Shown here in pieces: positions 25,631 through 34,216 of a DNA stretch of 64,000 nucleotides (position 1 is the first letter of the stretch; each line of letters starts with the position of its first letter). A model generated the notes under the pieces. That model was not told the DNA's origin. It did not search any database and saw only the letters and a program-made list of their open reading frames with translations. The translations under genes and the position numbers were made by a program. Source of the stretch: Comamonadaceae bacterium (GTDB lineage: Bacteria > Pseudomonadota > Gammaproteobacteria > Burkholderiales > Burkholderiaceae_C); the NCBI GenBank assembly GCA_009996515.1, contig JAACZV010000014.1, forward strand, positions 5,529 through 69,528, in the 5' to 3' direction.

Positions 25631-26797
25631 GGTGCTGAACGCCAGCGGCGAAGGCGCGGGCGGCGGCGCTGACGTTCGCACTGCTGAATCGCTAACAAGC
25701 GTTACTAAGGAATATGCCTGCGCTAGCTCGTCGCTCCCTGTGGCGGCTCGCGACGGAGGTGGTGGTGGCGCTTAGCCTCCCCGTGTGTTCCGACCTCATC
25801 AAGTTCAAGGCTCGGCGGAGAGGTCGGAAAGGGCGTCCTACCTGTATGACTCTACTCAGACGTCGGAGAGCTCGACCACCCTACGACTCGGCACCCACGT
25901 CTTTGGCAACGTAGCCCCTGGCAGGCCCCGCGTCCCGCGACCCTGAGCCCAAGCGAACCACGCGCCCACTTGCGCCCCATCACCGCGCTGCGCCTTCGAT
26001 ACCCGGAATGGCCGTAAGAAGCCCCTCACGCTCGCCCATTGATCGCCGCTGCACCCGCAGATGAACCTACATGGCCAGACCTAAGGAGCCCCGCTGGGGG
26101 GCTGTGCCGTCCCGAAGGCGCTGAGTGCGTTCCGCCTCCCCGGAGGCTCGCTGACCTTGGCATGTCCAGGAAGAGCCTCTGCCGGCTACGAGCCAGCTGC
26201 CGGCCCGGCGCCGCGAATCGCTGGCCGCCTCACTACGCCAGCGTCTGCCTGTGCGGCAGGCGCAGCCTCGCTCGGCTCTGCGCTGGCCTCCATGAAGCGG
26301 TTGCTCGGAGGTGAGGGGGCATGGATAGACCGGGAGCGCCACTTACATGCGTGGTTTGAGTGCCTGGGAGCCGCCTTCCGATCCGGCCAAGCCGGGCCTG
26401 CCGGCGCGCTGCGATAAGGGCTTGCTGCGCGACGACGGCGTCGTTGCTCAGTGTCCCGGTTTGAGTTGCCAGCCCCCTTTCGCGTGGGGCAGCTCGATGA
26501 CCAGGCTGGCCCCGCTCCGCGCATCCACAGCGGTGCTTGCGCGCGCCATCTCGCGCCCCTCGTCACAGCTCAGTCTGCCGCACGGGCGAAAAGTCCTGCC
26601 GTGCGTTGGAACCCGAGGCGGCGATGACGTTCTTGCTGCCGGGTGTCCCGCCGCCTCGCCTGGATGCCCGGCTCTCCGGCCGAAGCGGGGCGGCCGACAG
26701 CCCCGGTCTTGCGGTGACGAGGCCGTTGATAAGTGAGCGAAATCGTTCGGCTCATCGTCGAGGCTCAGCCACCGCAAACCGGCCATTGCACGCGCAT

Positions 26798-26813
26798 CTT
26801 TTCCTAGGAAAAG
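26798..26813. repeat. related palindrome CTTTTCCTAGGAAAAG
   Basis: A perfect 16-bp palindrome resembling the array motif but without the 4-nt centre. It lies 200 bp upstream of the XRE regulator gene and 1.2 kb after the last array copy, so it may be an outlying member or an operator. Confidence 0.5.
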
Positions 26814-27012
26814 TCGAGCACCGCCTCCGCCTCGCACGCGAGCGACTGACGAGTGGGATGGGGGAGTTCAACAGGAAGGTGGTCGGTCTGGCACTCGGGC
26901 CTGGGCGCTTCGCGATCACCACCGCGCGGCGACGGATGCATCCGCAGCGTTGATGGCGCGCGCCCGGGGCGTGACATTCGCCGGGAACTTTGGCTTCTTA
27001 TGATGCAGGCCC

Positions 27013-27441
27013 ATGCCCATCAACCTTCAGACCCTAGGCTCGAAGCTCGCCAAATATCGCGCGCAGCTGAAGGAGTCGGTTGTCGAGGTTGCCTCAGCCA
27101 CAGGCATCGGCACAGAGCGCCTTGTCGCCATCGAGGGAGGTCAGATCGAGCCCACCGGCGATGAGGTCCTCATCCTGGCTGACCACTACCGCTGCGACTT
27201 CAAGTTCTTCATCTCCAACGAGCAGCTCGCGCCGTTTGAACAGACCGAGACGCTCTATCGTGCGCACGGCGACGACTTCACCAAGGATGATCGCCGAGCA
27301 GTTCAGGACTTCCTCTACCTGTGCGAGACAGAGGAGTTCCTGATGCGGGAACTGGGGCGCCGGGTCCCCGACGATGCACGAGAAGCGGAGTCGTCCCTGC
27401 TTCCGCCCAGGGCCGCGCGGCCCGTGGGAAATCCAGTTTAG
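27013..27441 (+). CDS. XRE-family regulator, C-terminally truncated
   Basis: An HTH_3/XRE domain covers residues 8-62 (LGSKLAKYRAQLKESVVEVA ... LVAIEGGQIEPTGDEVLILA). It is followed by the linker CDFKFFISNEQLAPFEQTETLYRAHG and a helical part ending MRELGRR, which in relatives leads into an ImmA/IrrE metallopeptidase domain. Here the similarity stops near residue 118 and about 24 Arg/Pro/Ala-rich residues finish the frame, so the peptidase half is lost. The gene runs into the 3' end of the LysE gene after 10 bp, marking a probable deletion junction at about 27,370-27,450. Confidence 0.7.
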   Translation: MPINLQTLGSKLAKYRAQLKESVVEVASATGIGTERLVAIEGGQIEPTGDEVLILADHYRCDFKFFISNEQLAPFEQTETLYRAHGDDFTKDDRRAVQDFLYLCETEEFLMRELGRRVPDDAREAESSLLPPRAARPVGNPV

Positions 27442-27451
27442 CGAAGCGGCT

Positions 27452-28069
27452 TCAGGTGCCGCGCCGCGCAGTGGCCAGGAAAACGCCCAGCACGACCATC
27501 GTGCCGCCCGAGACGCGGCTCAAGACCTTCGCCCGAGCTGCCCGAGCCTTGCTGGATTTCAGCATCCGGTCGGCGCCGAGCACAGCGAGAACGTCCGCGA
27601 GGGTGTTCAGCGCGACGCAGATGCATCCCAGCACCACCAGTTGCGATGCCAGTGGCGAATCAGGCACCGTGAACTGCGGCAGGAAGGCCAGAAAGAACAA
27701 GGCCGTCTTGACGTTCAAGGCTTCGACCACGATGCCTTCCGTGAACGCGCGCCGTGCTCCTTGAGCACTGACCGTCGGCGCGGCGTCGTCAGGGGTGCGG
27801 TGCAGCAGCATGCGTACGCCCAGGTAGACGAGGTAGGCGGCACCGACGTACTTGACCAAGTTGAACGCCCACGCCGACTGCGCGATGAGCAGTGACAGGC
27901 CGAAGGCGGCAGCCAGCACGTGGACCAGGCCACCGATCCCGGTGCCGAGACAGGAGGCCAACCCTTCGGTGCGGCCACCGGCCACGGTACGGGCCACCAC
28001 GTAGGCGATGCCGGGGCCTGGGGTGATGGCCAGGACCACAGCAGCGAAGATGAAGGCGAGAAGCGACAT
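27452..28069 (-). CDS. LysE/RhtB-family exporter
   Basis: Inner-membrane exporter of 205 residues with about six hydrophobic segments. The N-terminus LAFIFAAVVLAITPGPGIAY carries the family TPGPG motif, and GVRMLLHR and VVEALNVKTALFFLAFLPQF are further LysE landmarks. Probable substrate: an amino acid or related small metabolite. It is the last gene of a minus-strand unit (PaiB, GST, ABM, LysE) divergent from a MocR-type regulator. The start at 28069 gives the normal family length. Confidence 0.85.
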   Translation of the reverse strand: MSLLAFIFAAVVLAITPGPGIAYVVARTVAGGRTEGLASCLGTGIGGLVHVLAAAFGLSLLIAQSAWAFNLVKYVGAAYLVYLGVRMLLHRTPDDAAPTVSAQGARRAFTEGIVVEALNVKTALFFLAFLPQFTVPDSPLASQLVVLGCICVALNTLADVLAVLGADRMLKSSKARAARAKVLSRVSGGTMVVLGVFLATARRGT

Positions 28070-28079
28070 GGCTGGATGC

Positions 28080-28427
28080 TCAGGGTTGGTGTGATGGAGG
28101 CGTGCCGGTAGCAGCCGCGAGCGGATGACCGATACCGCCGTCACCGTAGGAGCGGATGACCTGGGCGACGACGATGTGATAGCCGTTGATCCACTGAGCC
28201 TGCTTCCGCTTGGCGGCGATGTGAGCTGGATGCTCGACCAGCTGCTGCAGCGCTTCCAGCGTCTCCCAGTAGTAGACCGTCGAGATGAGCCCCGCAGTCG
28301 GGTTCTCCCACGCTTCCTCACCAAGGTAGCCTGGGATGCCCTTGGCTACGTCGGCAATGACTTTGTCGAGATGGTGGAACTCGTCGTCGTACTCGCCCTT
28401 GGCGAAGGTGAAGGTGGCGCTGTACAT
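28080..28427 (-). CDS. antibiotic biosynthesis monooxygenase (ABM)-like protein
   Basis: Small protein of 115 residues with the dimeric alpha/beta barrel pattern of ABM domains (MYSATFTFAKGEYDDEFHHL, then GYLGEEAWENP, STVYYWETLEALQQLVEHPAH). These proteins often monooxygenate phenolic compounds, but many have no known activity. The ATG at 28427 is 7 bp after the GST stop, so translation is coupled. The C-terminal 20 residues are Pro/Gly-rich and beyond the domain. Confidence 0.7.
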   Translation of the reverse strand: MYSATFTFAKGEYDDEFHHLDKVIADVAKGIPGYLGEEAWENPTAGLISTVYYWETLEALQQLVEHPAHIAAKRKQAQWINGYHIVVAQVIRSYGDGGIGHPLAAATGTPPSHQP

Positions 28428-28434
28428 CCGCCCC

Positions 28435-29055
28435 TCAGCCCAGCAAGTCGTAGGCGGCCTGCCAGCCCGGAATCTGCGCGATGCGCCCCATCCATGCAGC
28501 CATGTTCGGGTACTCGGTCTGAATGTCGAAGCCCAGCTCTTCCTTGGGATAGAACACATAGCCCGCCAAGGACAGGTCGGCGATGGTCAGTCGATCCCCG
28601 ACGATGAATTGCTGCGTGCCAAGGTGCTTCTCGACGATGTCGAAGGCGCCCGCGGTGCGCTGGCGCATGAAGGCCAGCACCGCCTCGTGTGGGGCCGGCG
28701 TCGCGAAAGTCCGCAGCCAACGGTAGGTGGCCAGGTTGGCGGTGAACTTGTGGTTGTCGAACAGCACCCAGCGGAGAACCTCAGGGCGTTCCTCTTCAGA
28801 CAGGCGCAATGCATTGGCGTGTTCAGCCAGATGCAGCAGGATCACGCCCGACTGGGACAGCTTCCGGCCATCGACCTCCAGCACGGGCACTTCGCCAAGC
28901 TCGTTCACCTCAGCCCGCCAGGCCGGCTGGCGAGTCTCGTCGCCAAAGTAATCAACGACGACCTTGTCCCACGGCAGGCCGGCGATGGATAGAGCCAACG
29001 CCACCTTGTACGAGTTGCCCGATTCCTTGAAGCAGTGCAGCCTGTATGGCGTCAT
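28435..29055 (-). CDS. glutathione S-transferase family protein
   Basis: Cytosolic GST of 206 residues. The thioredoxin-like N-domain starts YRLHCFKESGNSYKVALALS, where the serine of the SGN stretch is the likely glutathione-activating residue, and contains the cis-proline GEVPVLE. The helical C-domain has the N-capping box VGDRLTIADLSL. The start overlaps the PaiB stop by the 4-bp ATGA. Within the operon it probably detoxifies a compound also handled by the LysE exporter; substrate unknown. Confidence 0.85.
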   Translation of the reverse strand: MTPYRLHCFKESGNSYKVALALSIAGLPWDKVVVDYFGDETRQPAWRAEVNELGEVPVLEVDGRKLSQSGVILLHLAEHANALRLSEEERPEVLRWVLFDNHKFTANLATYRWLRTFATPAPHEAVLAFMRQRTAGAFDIVEKHLGTQQFIVGDRLTIADLSLAGYVFYPKEELGFDIQTEYPNMAAWMGRIAQIPGWQAAYDLLG

Positions 29056-29690
29056 GACGAAGCCTTCGGCGCGGTGTCCTTCATGGCCTGCGCGAGGCCC
29101 TGGTTCCCGCGAGCTTCCAGGCCACGGATGGCGCCCTCGCGGTCCTGAGGCTGATGGTGCTGGTTCAGCTTGCGCTTGCCTTCCAAGCGACTCAGCCGGA
29201 CTTCAATGCCAACGATGTGCTTCAGCTCCTCGGTGATGTAGTCGGGCGGCGCGTCGCCCATCTTCCAGGGCTCGGCCTGGTCAGCCTCGTATTGACGTGT
29301 TAGCCGGGCCACGACGCCTCGAATGAACTTTTCGTCGTCACGGATATGGATGGCGCCGTGCGCATGAACCACCTCGTAGTTCCAGGTCGGCACACGTCGA
29401 TGCGTCTCCTTCTTGCCGGGATACCAACTCGGGGAGATGTAGCCGTTCACGCCACGGAACACAACGAGCACTTCGTCGCCATCGCGCACGTCCTTCCAGA
29501 CAGAATTCGCCCGTGCAACGTGCGCGGTCAAGGTGGCAGCACCCGCCGCATCGCCATCAAGCAGGAACGGCAGGTGGTTGGCCTCCAGCCCACCGGCAGT
29601 GTTCGTCACCAGCGTCCCAAGCGAGTTCTCGCGGACGATGCGGTGGAGCTCTTCAATCCGAGGTTCGGCAAATTGCTTGGGCAGGTACAT
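29052..29690 (-). CDS. FMN-binding protein, PaiB-like
   Basis: Protein of 212 residues of the PaiB/FMN-binding split-barrel family: MYLPKQFAEPRIEELHRIVR, then GTLVTNTAGGLEANHLPFLL, ISPSWYPGKKETHRRVPTWN and IVGIEVRLSRLEGKRKLNQH are the family blocks. PaiB proteins are described as negative regulators in Bacillus, but most homologues bind flavin and may be enzymes. First gene of the minus-strand operon, 110 bp from the divergent MocR-type regulator. Confidence 0.85.
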   Translation of the reverse strand: MYLPKQFAEPRIEELHRIVRENSLGTLVTNTAGGLEANHLPFLLDGDAAGAATLTAHVARANSVWKDVRDGDEVLVVFRGVNGYISPSWYPGKKETHRRVPTWNYEVVHAHGAIHIRDDEKFIRGVVARLTRQYEADQAEPWKMGDAPPDYITEELKHIVGIEVRLSRLEGKRKLNQHHQPQDREGAIRGLEARGNQGLAQAMKDTAPKASS

Positions 29691-29800
29691 GGGCGTGCCG
29701 GCTGTCGATGTAGCCGGAACTCCGGCGAAGGCGTCACTTTGCGCCGATGCTGGCCCGTGGAAAATAGCCAGTTCTGCATCAGTTCACCAGACCAGTTGCC

Positions 29801-31306
29801 ATGTCGACTGACGAACGCCGGACCGGCCTGAGCCGGGCGCTCTACGAAGAATTCCGCGCACGCATCGCGGATGGCACCTACGCTGCCGGCGCACCGCTGC
29901 CTTCGACGCGCGCTCTGGCTCTGGAACGCGGTCTGTCACGCGCCACCGTCTCTCTGGTGTACGAGCAACTTGCAGCCGACGGCTTCATCGAAAGCAGAGC
30001 CGGCGCAGCCAGCCGCGTCACCGTTGGAGCCGCACAGGCGGTGCCCGCAGGCCGAGCCAAGCGTGAGCGAACGAAGCCAACCGCACCAGACCCGCTCGCC
30101 GGCTCACTGTCTGCCATTGGTCAACATATCGCTGCGCTCAAGCTGAGCGACTCGAGGCCGACGGCGCTTGGCGAGATTGACTTCGTCTACGGGCCGCTGT
30201 CAGGCAGCGACTTTCCGACGCTGACCTGGGTGAAGGCGATGCGCGCCGTTGAAAGTCAGCGGAGTCGGCGCCTTGAGTACGAGGACCCGCGAGGCAATAT
30301 GGAGCTTCGCCGGGCTCTACAGGCGCACCTCAGCCAGGCTCGCGGTCTCGCCTGTTCGGTCGAGCAGCTCATGATCGTCAATGGCTCGCAGCAGGCGCTC
30401 GACCTTTGCGCCCGCTTGCTCGTCGATCCGGGTGGCGGCGTGGTCGTGGAGAACCCCGGCTATCGGATGGCGCACCATGCCTTTGAAGCCTACGGTGCAC
30501 AGTTGCTCTGCGCCGACGTTGACGCGCACGGCCTGGTCACCGAGCAACTGGGGAAGCTGGGCCCGGCAAAATTGGCCTATGTCACGCCGACGCATCAGTT
30601 CCCGCTGGGCTCCTTCCTGCCCATCGCGCGGAGGCGGCAACTGTTGGACTGGGCTGCCGAGCAGCGGGCATGGATCATCGAGGACGACTACGACAGCGAG
30701 TACCGCTACGCAGTGCGGCCAGAGGCGACGCTGCAGTCGCTCGACACCCGTGGCTGCGTCATCCACGTGGGCACGTTCTCCAAGACCTTGTCGCCACAAA
30801 TGCGGATGGGCTATATGGTGCTGCCTCCTGCATTGGTGCAGCCCTTTGCCGACGCCAAGCGGGTGACCGACCGACATGCGGCGACTGCTGTGCAGCGAGC
30901 CTTGGCCCGGCTGCTGGAGGACGGCAGCTATGACCGGCATGTCCGCCGAATCCGCCGCCTGCAGCAGGCAAGGCAGCGCGCGTTGGTGGACGCGCTGGGC
31001 CGTCATCTGGGCGATGAGGTTGAGGTGCAAGGGGCCGCCAGTGGCTTGCACGTCGTGGCGTGGTTTCGAGCGGTGCCGGCGGCGGCAGAGAGCGCCCTGA
31101 TCGACGCGGCAAGGCATCAAGGCGTGCGCGTGCATCCCATCAGTCCGTTGTTCCATCCGAGCAAGGCCGCGCTGACATCGACACGCTCAGCCGGCCTGGT
31201 CATGGGCTATGCGCTGCTGGACGTGGACACCATCGAAGATGGCGTTCGCCGTCTGTCAAAGGCGCTTCTGCACCTCAGGCGGAAGGCAAGCTCGCATCAC
31301 CACTGA
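29801..31306 (+). CDS. MocR/PdxR-type GntR-aminotransferase regulator
   Basis: Protein of 501 residues. A GntR winged helix covers about 10-75 (ALYEEFRARIADGTY ... LPSTRALALERGLSRATVSL), followed by a linker and a class I aminotransferase fold with the PLP lysine segment HVGTFSKTLSPQMRMGY and the aspartate IIEDDYDSEYRY. MocR proteins sense PLP-linked ligands. It is divergent from the PaiB-GST-ABM-LysE operon with a 110-bp shared control region, and probably regulates it. Confidence 0.85.
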   Translation: MSTDERRTGLSRALYEEFRARIADGTYAAGAPLPSTRALALERGLSRATVSLVYEQLAADGFIESRAGAASRVTVGAAQAVPAGRAKRERTKPTAPDPLAGSLSAIGQHIAALKLSDSRPTALGEIDFVYGPLSGSDFPTLTWVKAMRAVESQRSRRLEYEDPRGNMELRRALQAHLSQARGLACSVEQLMIVNGSQQALDLCARLLVDPGGGVVVENPGYRMAHHAFEAYGAQLLCADVDAHGLVTEQLGKLGPAKLAYVTPTHQFPLGSFLPIARRRQLLDWAAEQRAWIIEDDYDSEYRYAVRPEATLQSLDTRGCVIHVGTFSKTLSPQMRMGYMVLPPALVQPFADAKRVTDRHAATAVQRALARLLEDGSYDRHVRRIRRLQQARQRALVDALGRHLGDEVEVQGAASGLHVVAWFRAVPAAAESALIDAARHQGVRVHPISPLFHPSKAALTSTRSAGLVMGYALLDVDTIEDGVRRLSKALLHLRRKASSHHH

Positions 31307-31510
31307 GCGAGCTGCTTGAGCGTGTTCAGCAGTCTGTCGCTCAGGCGCTGAGCAACGAATGACTCAGATCAGCCTTGAGCCGACTTCGGGCTAGCTAGAG
31401 GCGGCTGTGCAGCGATTGCGGCCCTTCGGCACGGCGGGCCGAACTCACGCTTTGGCCCCTGGAGCGGTCATCGCCGCTGCCTGAGGACCGTCGCCTCAAA
31501 GGCCTGACTT
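31307..31510. other. gap without a gene
   Basis: About 200 bp between the regulator gene and the SMP-30-like pseudogene, with no credible reading frame. Confidence 0.3.
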
Positions 31511-31861
31511 TCATCGCTTGATGCGCAGGGCCACCAATGTGCCCTTCGCCTTCGCGCCGCCAGAGAACGCCCCCCATCAGTGGCCACGTACAGCGTGTCG
31601 CGGTCGTCGGCGCTTGTGCCGAACTTTGCGTCGGTCGGCCCAACAATGCCCTGGGCTGCCCTGGGCTGCCGTGGCGACGATGGCGCGTTTGCCGTCCTGG
31701 GTGACGCGGACGATGGTGTTGAACGGGTGGGTGGTGATGTAGAGCGTGCCATCACTGTCGATCGCAAAGTCGTCCCCGGGAATGCCTTCGGCAAACACAT
31801 GTGGCGCCCCGAACGTGCCGTCCGCGTTCAAGGGGAACTGCCGGTTGCCACAACTATCCAC
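31511..31861 (-). pseudogene. SMP-30/gluconolactonase-like beta-propeller remnant
   Basis: The C-terminal third of an SMP-30-like hydrolase in three pieces. GIPGDDFAIDSDGTLYITTH...VATAAQG is in one frame. After a perfect 10-bp tandem duplication (31651-31660 and 31661-31670), IVGPTDAKFGTSADDRDTLY follows in another. After a C-run at 31570-31575, FSGGAKAKGTLVALRIKR and a stop follow in a third. The 5' two-thirds is absent; the join with the HNH gene is at about 31,862. Confidence 0.8.
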
Positions 31862-31870
31862 CCGCTGTTT

Positions 31871-32112
31871 GTGCTGTACTCAGAGAGCTACGCCGCGTAC
31901 CTGGCGTCACCCGAGTGGAAAAAAATTCGTGCGCGGGTGCTGAAGCGAGATGGGAAGCGGTGTCAACACTGCTCGGCGAAGGCGCAGTGCGTGCATCACA
32001 TCAGCTACGACGAGCCCGTGATCATTGGCGAGCGCGACGAGGACCTGATCTCGCTTTGCAATAGTTGCGTGAGGCCATTCACGACCCATCCTCCCGAGGA
32101 GGATCGTCATAG
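31871..32112 (+). pseudogene. HNH endonuclease fragment with 3' frameshift
   Basis: From a GTG at 31871 the frame reads YLASPEWKKIRARVLKRDG, then CQHCSAKAQCVHHISYD and LISLCNSC, an HNH domain with two zinc-binding CxxC pairs and the catalytic HH. The expected final CH...IH motif is out of frame. Reading shifts after the last cysteine (32066-32068), and the next frame gives EAIHDPSSRGGSS and a TAG at 32110. The unshifted frame runs on to 32137 without the motif. One base appears lost, so the domain is probably inactive. Confidence 0.65.
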
Positions 32113-32653
32113 GAATCCAGCCCCTCATAGAGATTGACATGGAAGGCCACAGTCGAGTCAGGGATTGGCCGGCTCAATGCCTCGTCGAACCAGTGAAACA
32201 GTTCCTGCAGAACTAATTTGCTGTCATGCGGCATTTAGCGGATCGGCAAGGATGGTGACTCATGGTCCCAGCTTCTGCGCGTCAGCCTACCTGAAAGCAG
32301 ACCTTGCTGACCGGCGGCTCATGGCCAGGCCTGCCGTTCAAGCGAGCACGGCGATCGGTGCATATTCCGAAGCTACCTGAGCACCCGGTCAAGCGTCTGT
32401 TGAGCACCGAATCCGGCGCCTACCGAACACCTTGTCCGGAGATGTCGTGCAGGGGCGAGTCCGGTGCCTTGACCACCTGCTCCGGCGTCGAGTGCAGCTA
32501 GTCCAGCGACCTGCGCACCTGATCAAGCGTGCTGCGCAGGGCGCTGAGACTCCTGCGCAGCGTGCTGCTGCTCTTAGACAGCCTGGAACGTCTTCGCAAG
32601 CGTCGGCGAGCCCGTCTTAACTCGCGTTGCACGGCCCGACGGACCCTGTAGGG
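32113..32653. other. 540 bp without a convincing gene
   Basis: No frame has a ribosome binding site with protein-like sequence. A minus-strand frame through about 32390-32600 reads like a heptad-rich, helical remnant but has in-frame stops, so it may be an old pseudogene. Confidence 0.35.
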
Positions 32654-32986
32654 TTACGCGCTGCGTGGCCCAAACATGATGATGGCCATCCCTGCCAAGC
32701 TGACCATAATCCCCACCCAATCGGTCGTCGAGGGTCGCACGTTGTCGACGAGCATCAGCCACACCACGGCCACGCCGATGTACACGCCACCATAGGCCGC
32801 GTAGACACGTCCAGAAGCAGTCGGATGAAGCGAGAGCAGCCATGCAAACAGCACCAGGCTGGCAGCCGCTGGGATGAGAAGCCAGAAGGTCTTGCCTTGC
32901 CTGAGCCACAGGTATGGCAGGTAGCAGCCAACGATTTCCGCGACGGCGGTCACGACGAACAGCGCCAGGGTCCTCAGAGGTTCCAT
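32654..32986 (-). CDS. YnfA-family (UPF0060) small membrane transporter-like protein
   Basis: Inner-membrane protein of 110 residues with four hydrophobic helices, beginning [20 protein letters not shown] and ending [10 protein letters not shown], the YnfA pattern; the acidic residue of AEIVGCY in TM1 resembles the SMR drug-exporter glutamate. Homologues are linked to small-cation or drug export. The start at 32986 trims 11 non-family residues. It is divergent from the membrane/MerR cluster at 33078, with about 90 bp between. Confidence 0.85.
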   Translation of the reverse strand: MEPLRTLALFVVTAVAEIVGCYLPYLWLRQGKTFWLLIPAAASLVLFAWLLSLHPTASGRVYAAYGGVYIGVAVVWLMLVDNVRPSTTDWVGIMVSLAGMAIIMFGPRSA

Positions 32987-33077
32987 CGGCCAATTGTGGT
33001 CGTATCGCTTGCCCCTCAAGCTACTTGAGGTCCTACCGTTGCGACGTGGGCGTTGTGCTCAAGCATCGGAGACGGAC

Positions 33078-33359
33078 ATGAGACCTTGGAAGGCTGTTTT
33101 GGGCGTGGGTGCGGCATGCGCGGCATGCTGCGCAGTCCCGCTTATGGGTGGCGCTGCAGCGCTGACGACAGGCACGGCAACGCTCTCGGCCGCTGGTGCT
33201 GCATTGCTGGCCTGTGCTGACGACCTGGCGCCCCTCGCGGGAGGGCTGTTGGGGTTGGCCGCAGCGGCGGGCGTCGTCGTTTGGTGGAGGCGCCGTGCTC
33301 GGCGCCAGGTTCAACCGACTGCTGGCTGCGGAGGCAACTGCAATGCAAGGCACAGCTGA
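33078..33359 (+). CDS. small membrane protein with CAACCAVPL motif
   Basis: Membrane protein of 93 residues with three hydrophobic stretches; the first carries CAACCAVP, resembling the paired cysteines of mercuric transport proteins (MerT/MerC-like), and the tail has CGGNC. It probably handles a soft metal. A CGGAGACGGAC site precedes the ATG. It overlaps the next gene by 17 bp and belongs with the MerR-type regulator. No merA is present, so mercury resistance is not implied. Confidence 0.6.
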   Translation: MRPWKAVLGVGAACAACCAVPLMGGAAALTTGTATLSAAGAALLACADDLAPLAGGLLGLAAAAGVVVWWRRRARRQVQPTAGCGGNCNARHS

Positions 33360-33702
33360 CACTCCTATCGCCTGCACCCTATCAACTGCTGAGCTGCCAG
33401 AGCGACTGGCCTGGATTCGGCTAGTCACGGCGCAGAGCCTGAAGGCACACCGGTTGGACGGCACGACATTGCACCTGACCTATGCGCGCGAGGCTCGGGC
33501 GGAGCTGGAGCGCATCATTGCCGGTGAACGGCAATGCTGCAGCTTCCTTCGCTTCGACCTTCAAGACACGCCGGGCGCCGTTGAACTGACTATTCATGCC
33601 CCTGGTGACGTTGGCACCGATGCGAGATGGCTGTTCGACCAGTTCCTGCCCGAGCCGATTGCAGCGAAGGCGTGTGGCTGCTCGCCAGGCGCCTGTAGGT
33701 GA
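33343..33702 (+). CDS. hypothetical cysteine-containing protein of the metal cluster
   Basis: Soluble protein of 119 residues. GERQCCSFLRFDL in the middle and CGCSPGACR at the C-terminus are likely soft-metal ligands. Start ATG 33343 has GGAGG upstream and overlaps the membrane gene. Proteins of this sort occur beside MerR regulators and small transporters in Burkholderiales; their activity is unknown. Confidence 0.6.
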   Translation: MQGTADTPIACTLSTAELPERLAWIRLVTAQSLKAHRLDGTTLHLTYAREARAELERIIAGERQCCSFLRFDLQDTPGAVELTIHAPGDVGTDARWLFDQFLPEPIAAKACGCSPGACR

Positions 33703-33719
33703 GTGGCTAGGATGGTGAC

Positions 33720-34175
33720 ATGAGCGCAAGACTCTCCATCGGGCTTGTTGCCCGTCGTACCGGCGCGACGGTGCCCACGGTCCGGTACTACGAGGACATC
33801 GGGCTCCTGCCACCAGCCGCAAGAACCGAGGCCGGCCAACGCACTTACGACGAGGCGACCATCCGACGCCTCGTCTTCATCCGCCGATGCCGGGACTTTG
33901 GCTTTTCCATCGAGCAGGTGCGGGAACTGGTCGGGCTTGTCGACCAGCCCGACCGCCCGTGCGCCGAAGTGCGCGACATCGCCGCCGCCCACCTGGCGCA
34001 GGTGCGACAGAAGCTTGAAGAACTGAAGGCGCTCGAAGCCAGCTTGAACGCGTTTGTCTGCAGTTGCGACACCGCTTGCTCGGGCGGCCCGGCCGTCGAT
34101 TGCACCATCCTGGAGGACCTAGCCTTGCCGGCAGAGAAGGCCCAGGTTGTGCGCGCAGCTGGTTGCTGCGGATAG
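33720..34175 (+). CDS. MerR-family metal-responsive regulator
   Basis: Regulator of 151 residues: winged helix at 6-75 (IGLVARRTGATVPTVRYYED, RRLVFIRRCRDFGFSIEQVR), a dimerisation helix, then a metal-binding region with CAEVRDIA near residue 80, CSCDTACSGG near 116-125 and a terminal CC. The pattern suits soft-metal sensing (CueR/PbrR/ZntR neighbourhood). It is the third gene of the plus-strand metal cluster, not divergent as in classical mer operons. Confidence 0.85.
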   Translation: MSARLSIGLVARRTGATVPTVRYYEDIGLLPPAARTEAGQRTYDEATIRRLVFIRRCRDFGFSIEQVRELVGLVDQPDRPCAEVRDIAAAHLAQVRQKLEELKALEASLNAFVCSCDTACSGGPAVDCTILEDLALPAEKAQVVRAAGCCG

Positions 34176-34216
34176 CAGCCCAAGCGTCCGAGCCAAGCTG
34201 CCCGATAGCTACTTCG

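Larger units (their letters stand above)
23687..27012. other. 3.3-kb region with no convincing gene
   Basis: No open frame here has a strong ribosome binding site together with protein-like composition. The longest frames (minus strand 24631-25698 and 23831-24409) are rich in Arg, Ser, Thr and Cys and match nothing. The region has many short inverted repeats, notably the CTTTCC-N4-GGAAAG set (see next entry), plus TTGCA-TCG-TGCAA near 24249, GAGCAC...GTGCTC near 24203 and an AGCCCC...GGGGCT hairpin near 26090. A 12-bp direct repeat TGGCAACCGGTG occurs at about 24404 and 24554. A structured RNA, a DNA-site array or decayed DNA are all possible. Confidence 0.6.

Noticed and set aside
24631-25698. 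Long open frame on the minus strand through the palindrome array
   Set aside because: Composition is Arg/Ser/Thr/Cys-rich with no domain-like segment or credible start; at this GC content long chance frames are common.
33078-34175. Mercury resistance operon
   Set aside because: The MerR-type regulator and CC-containing membrane protein fit, but merA, merP and a divergent merR layout are absent.
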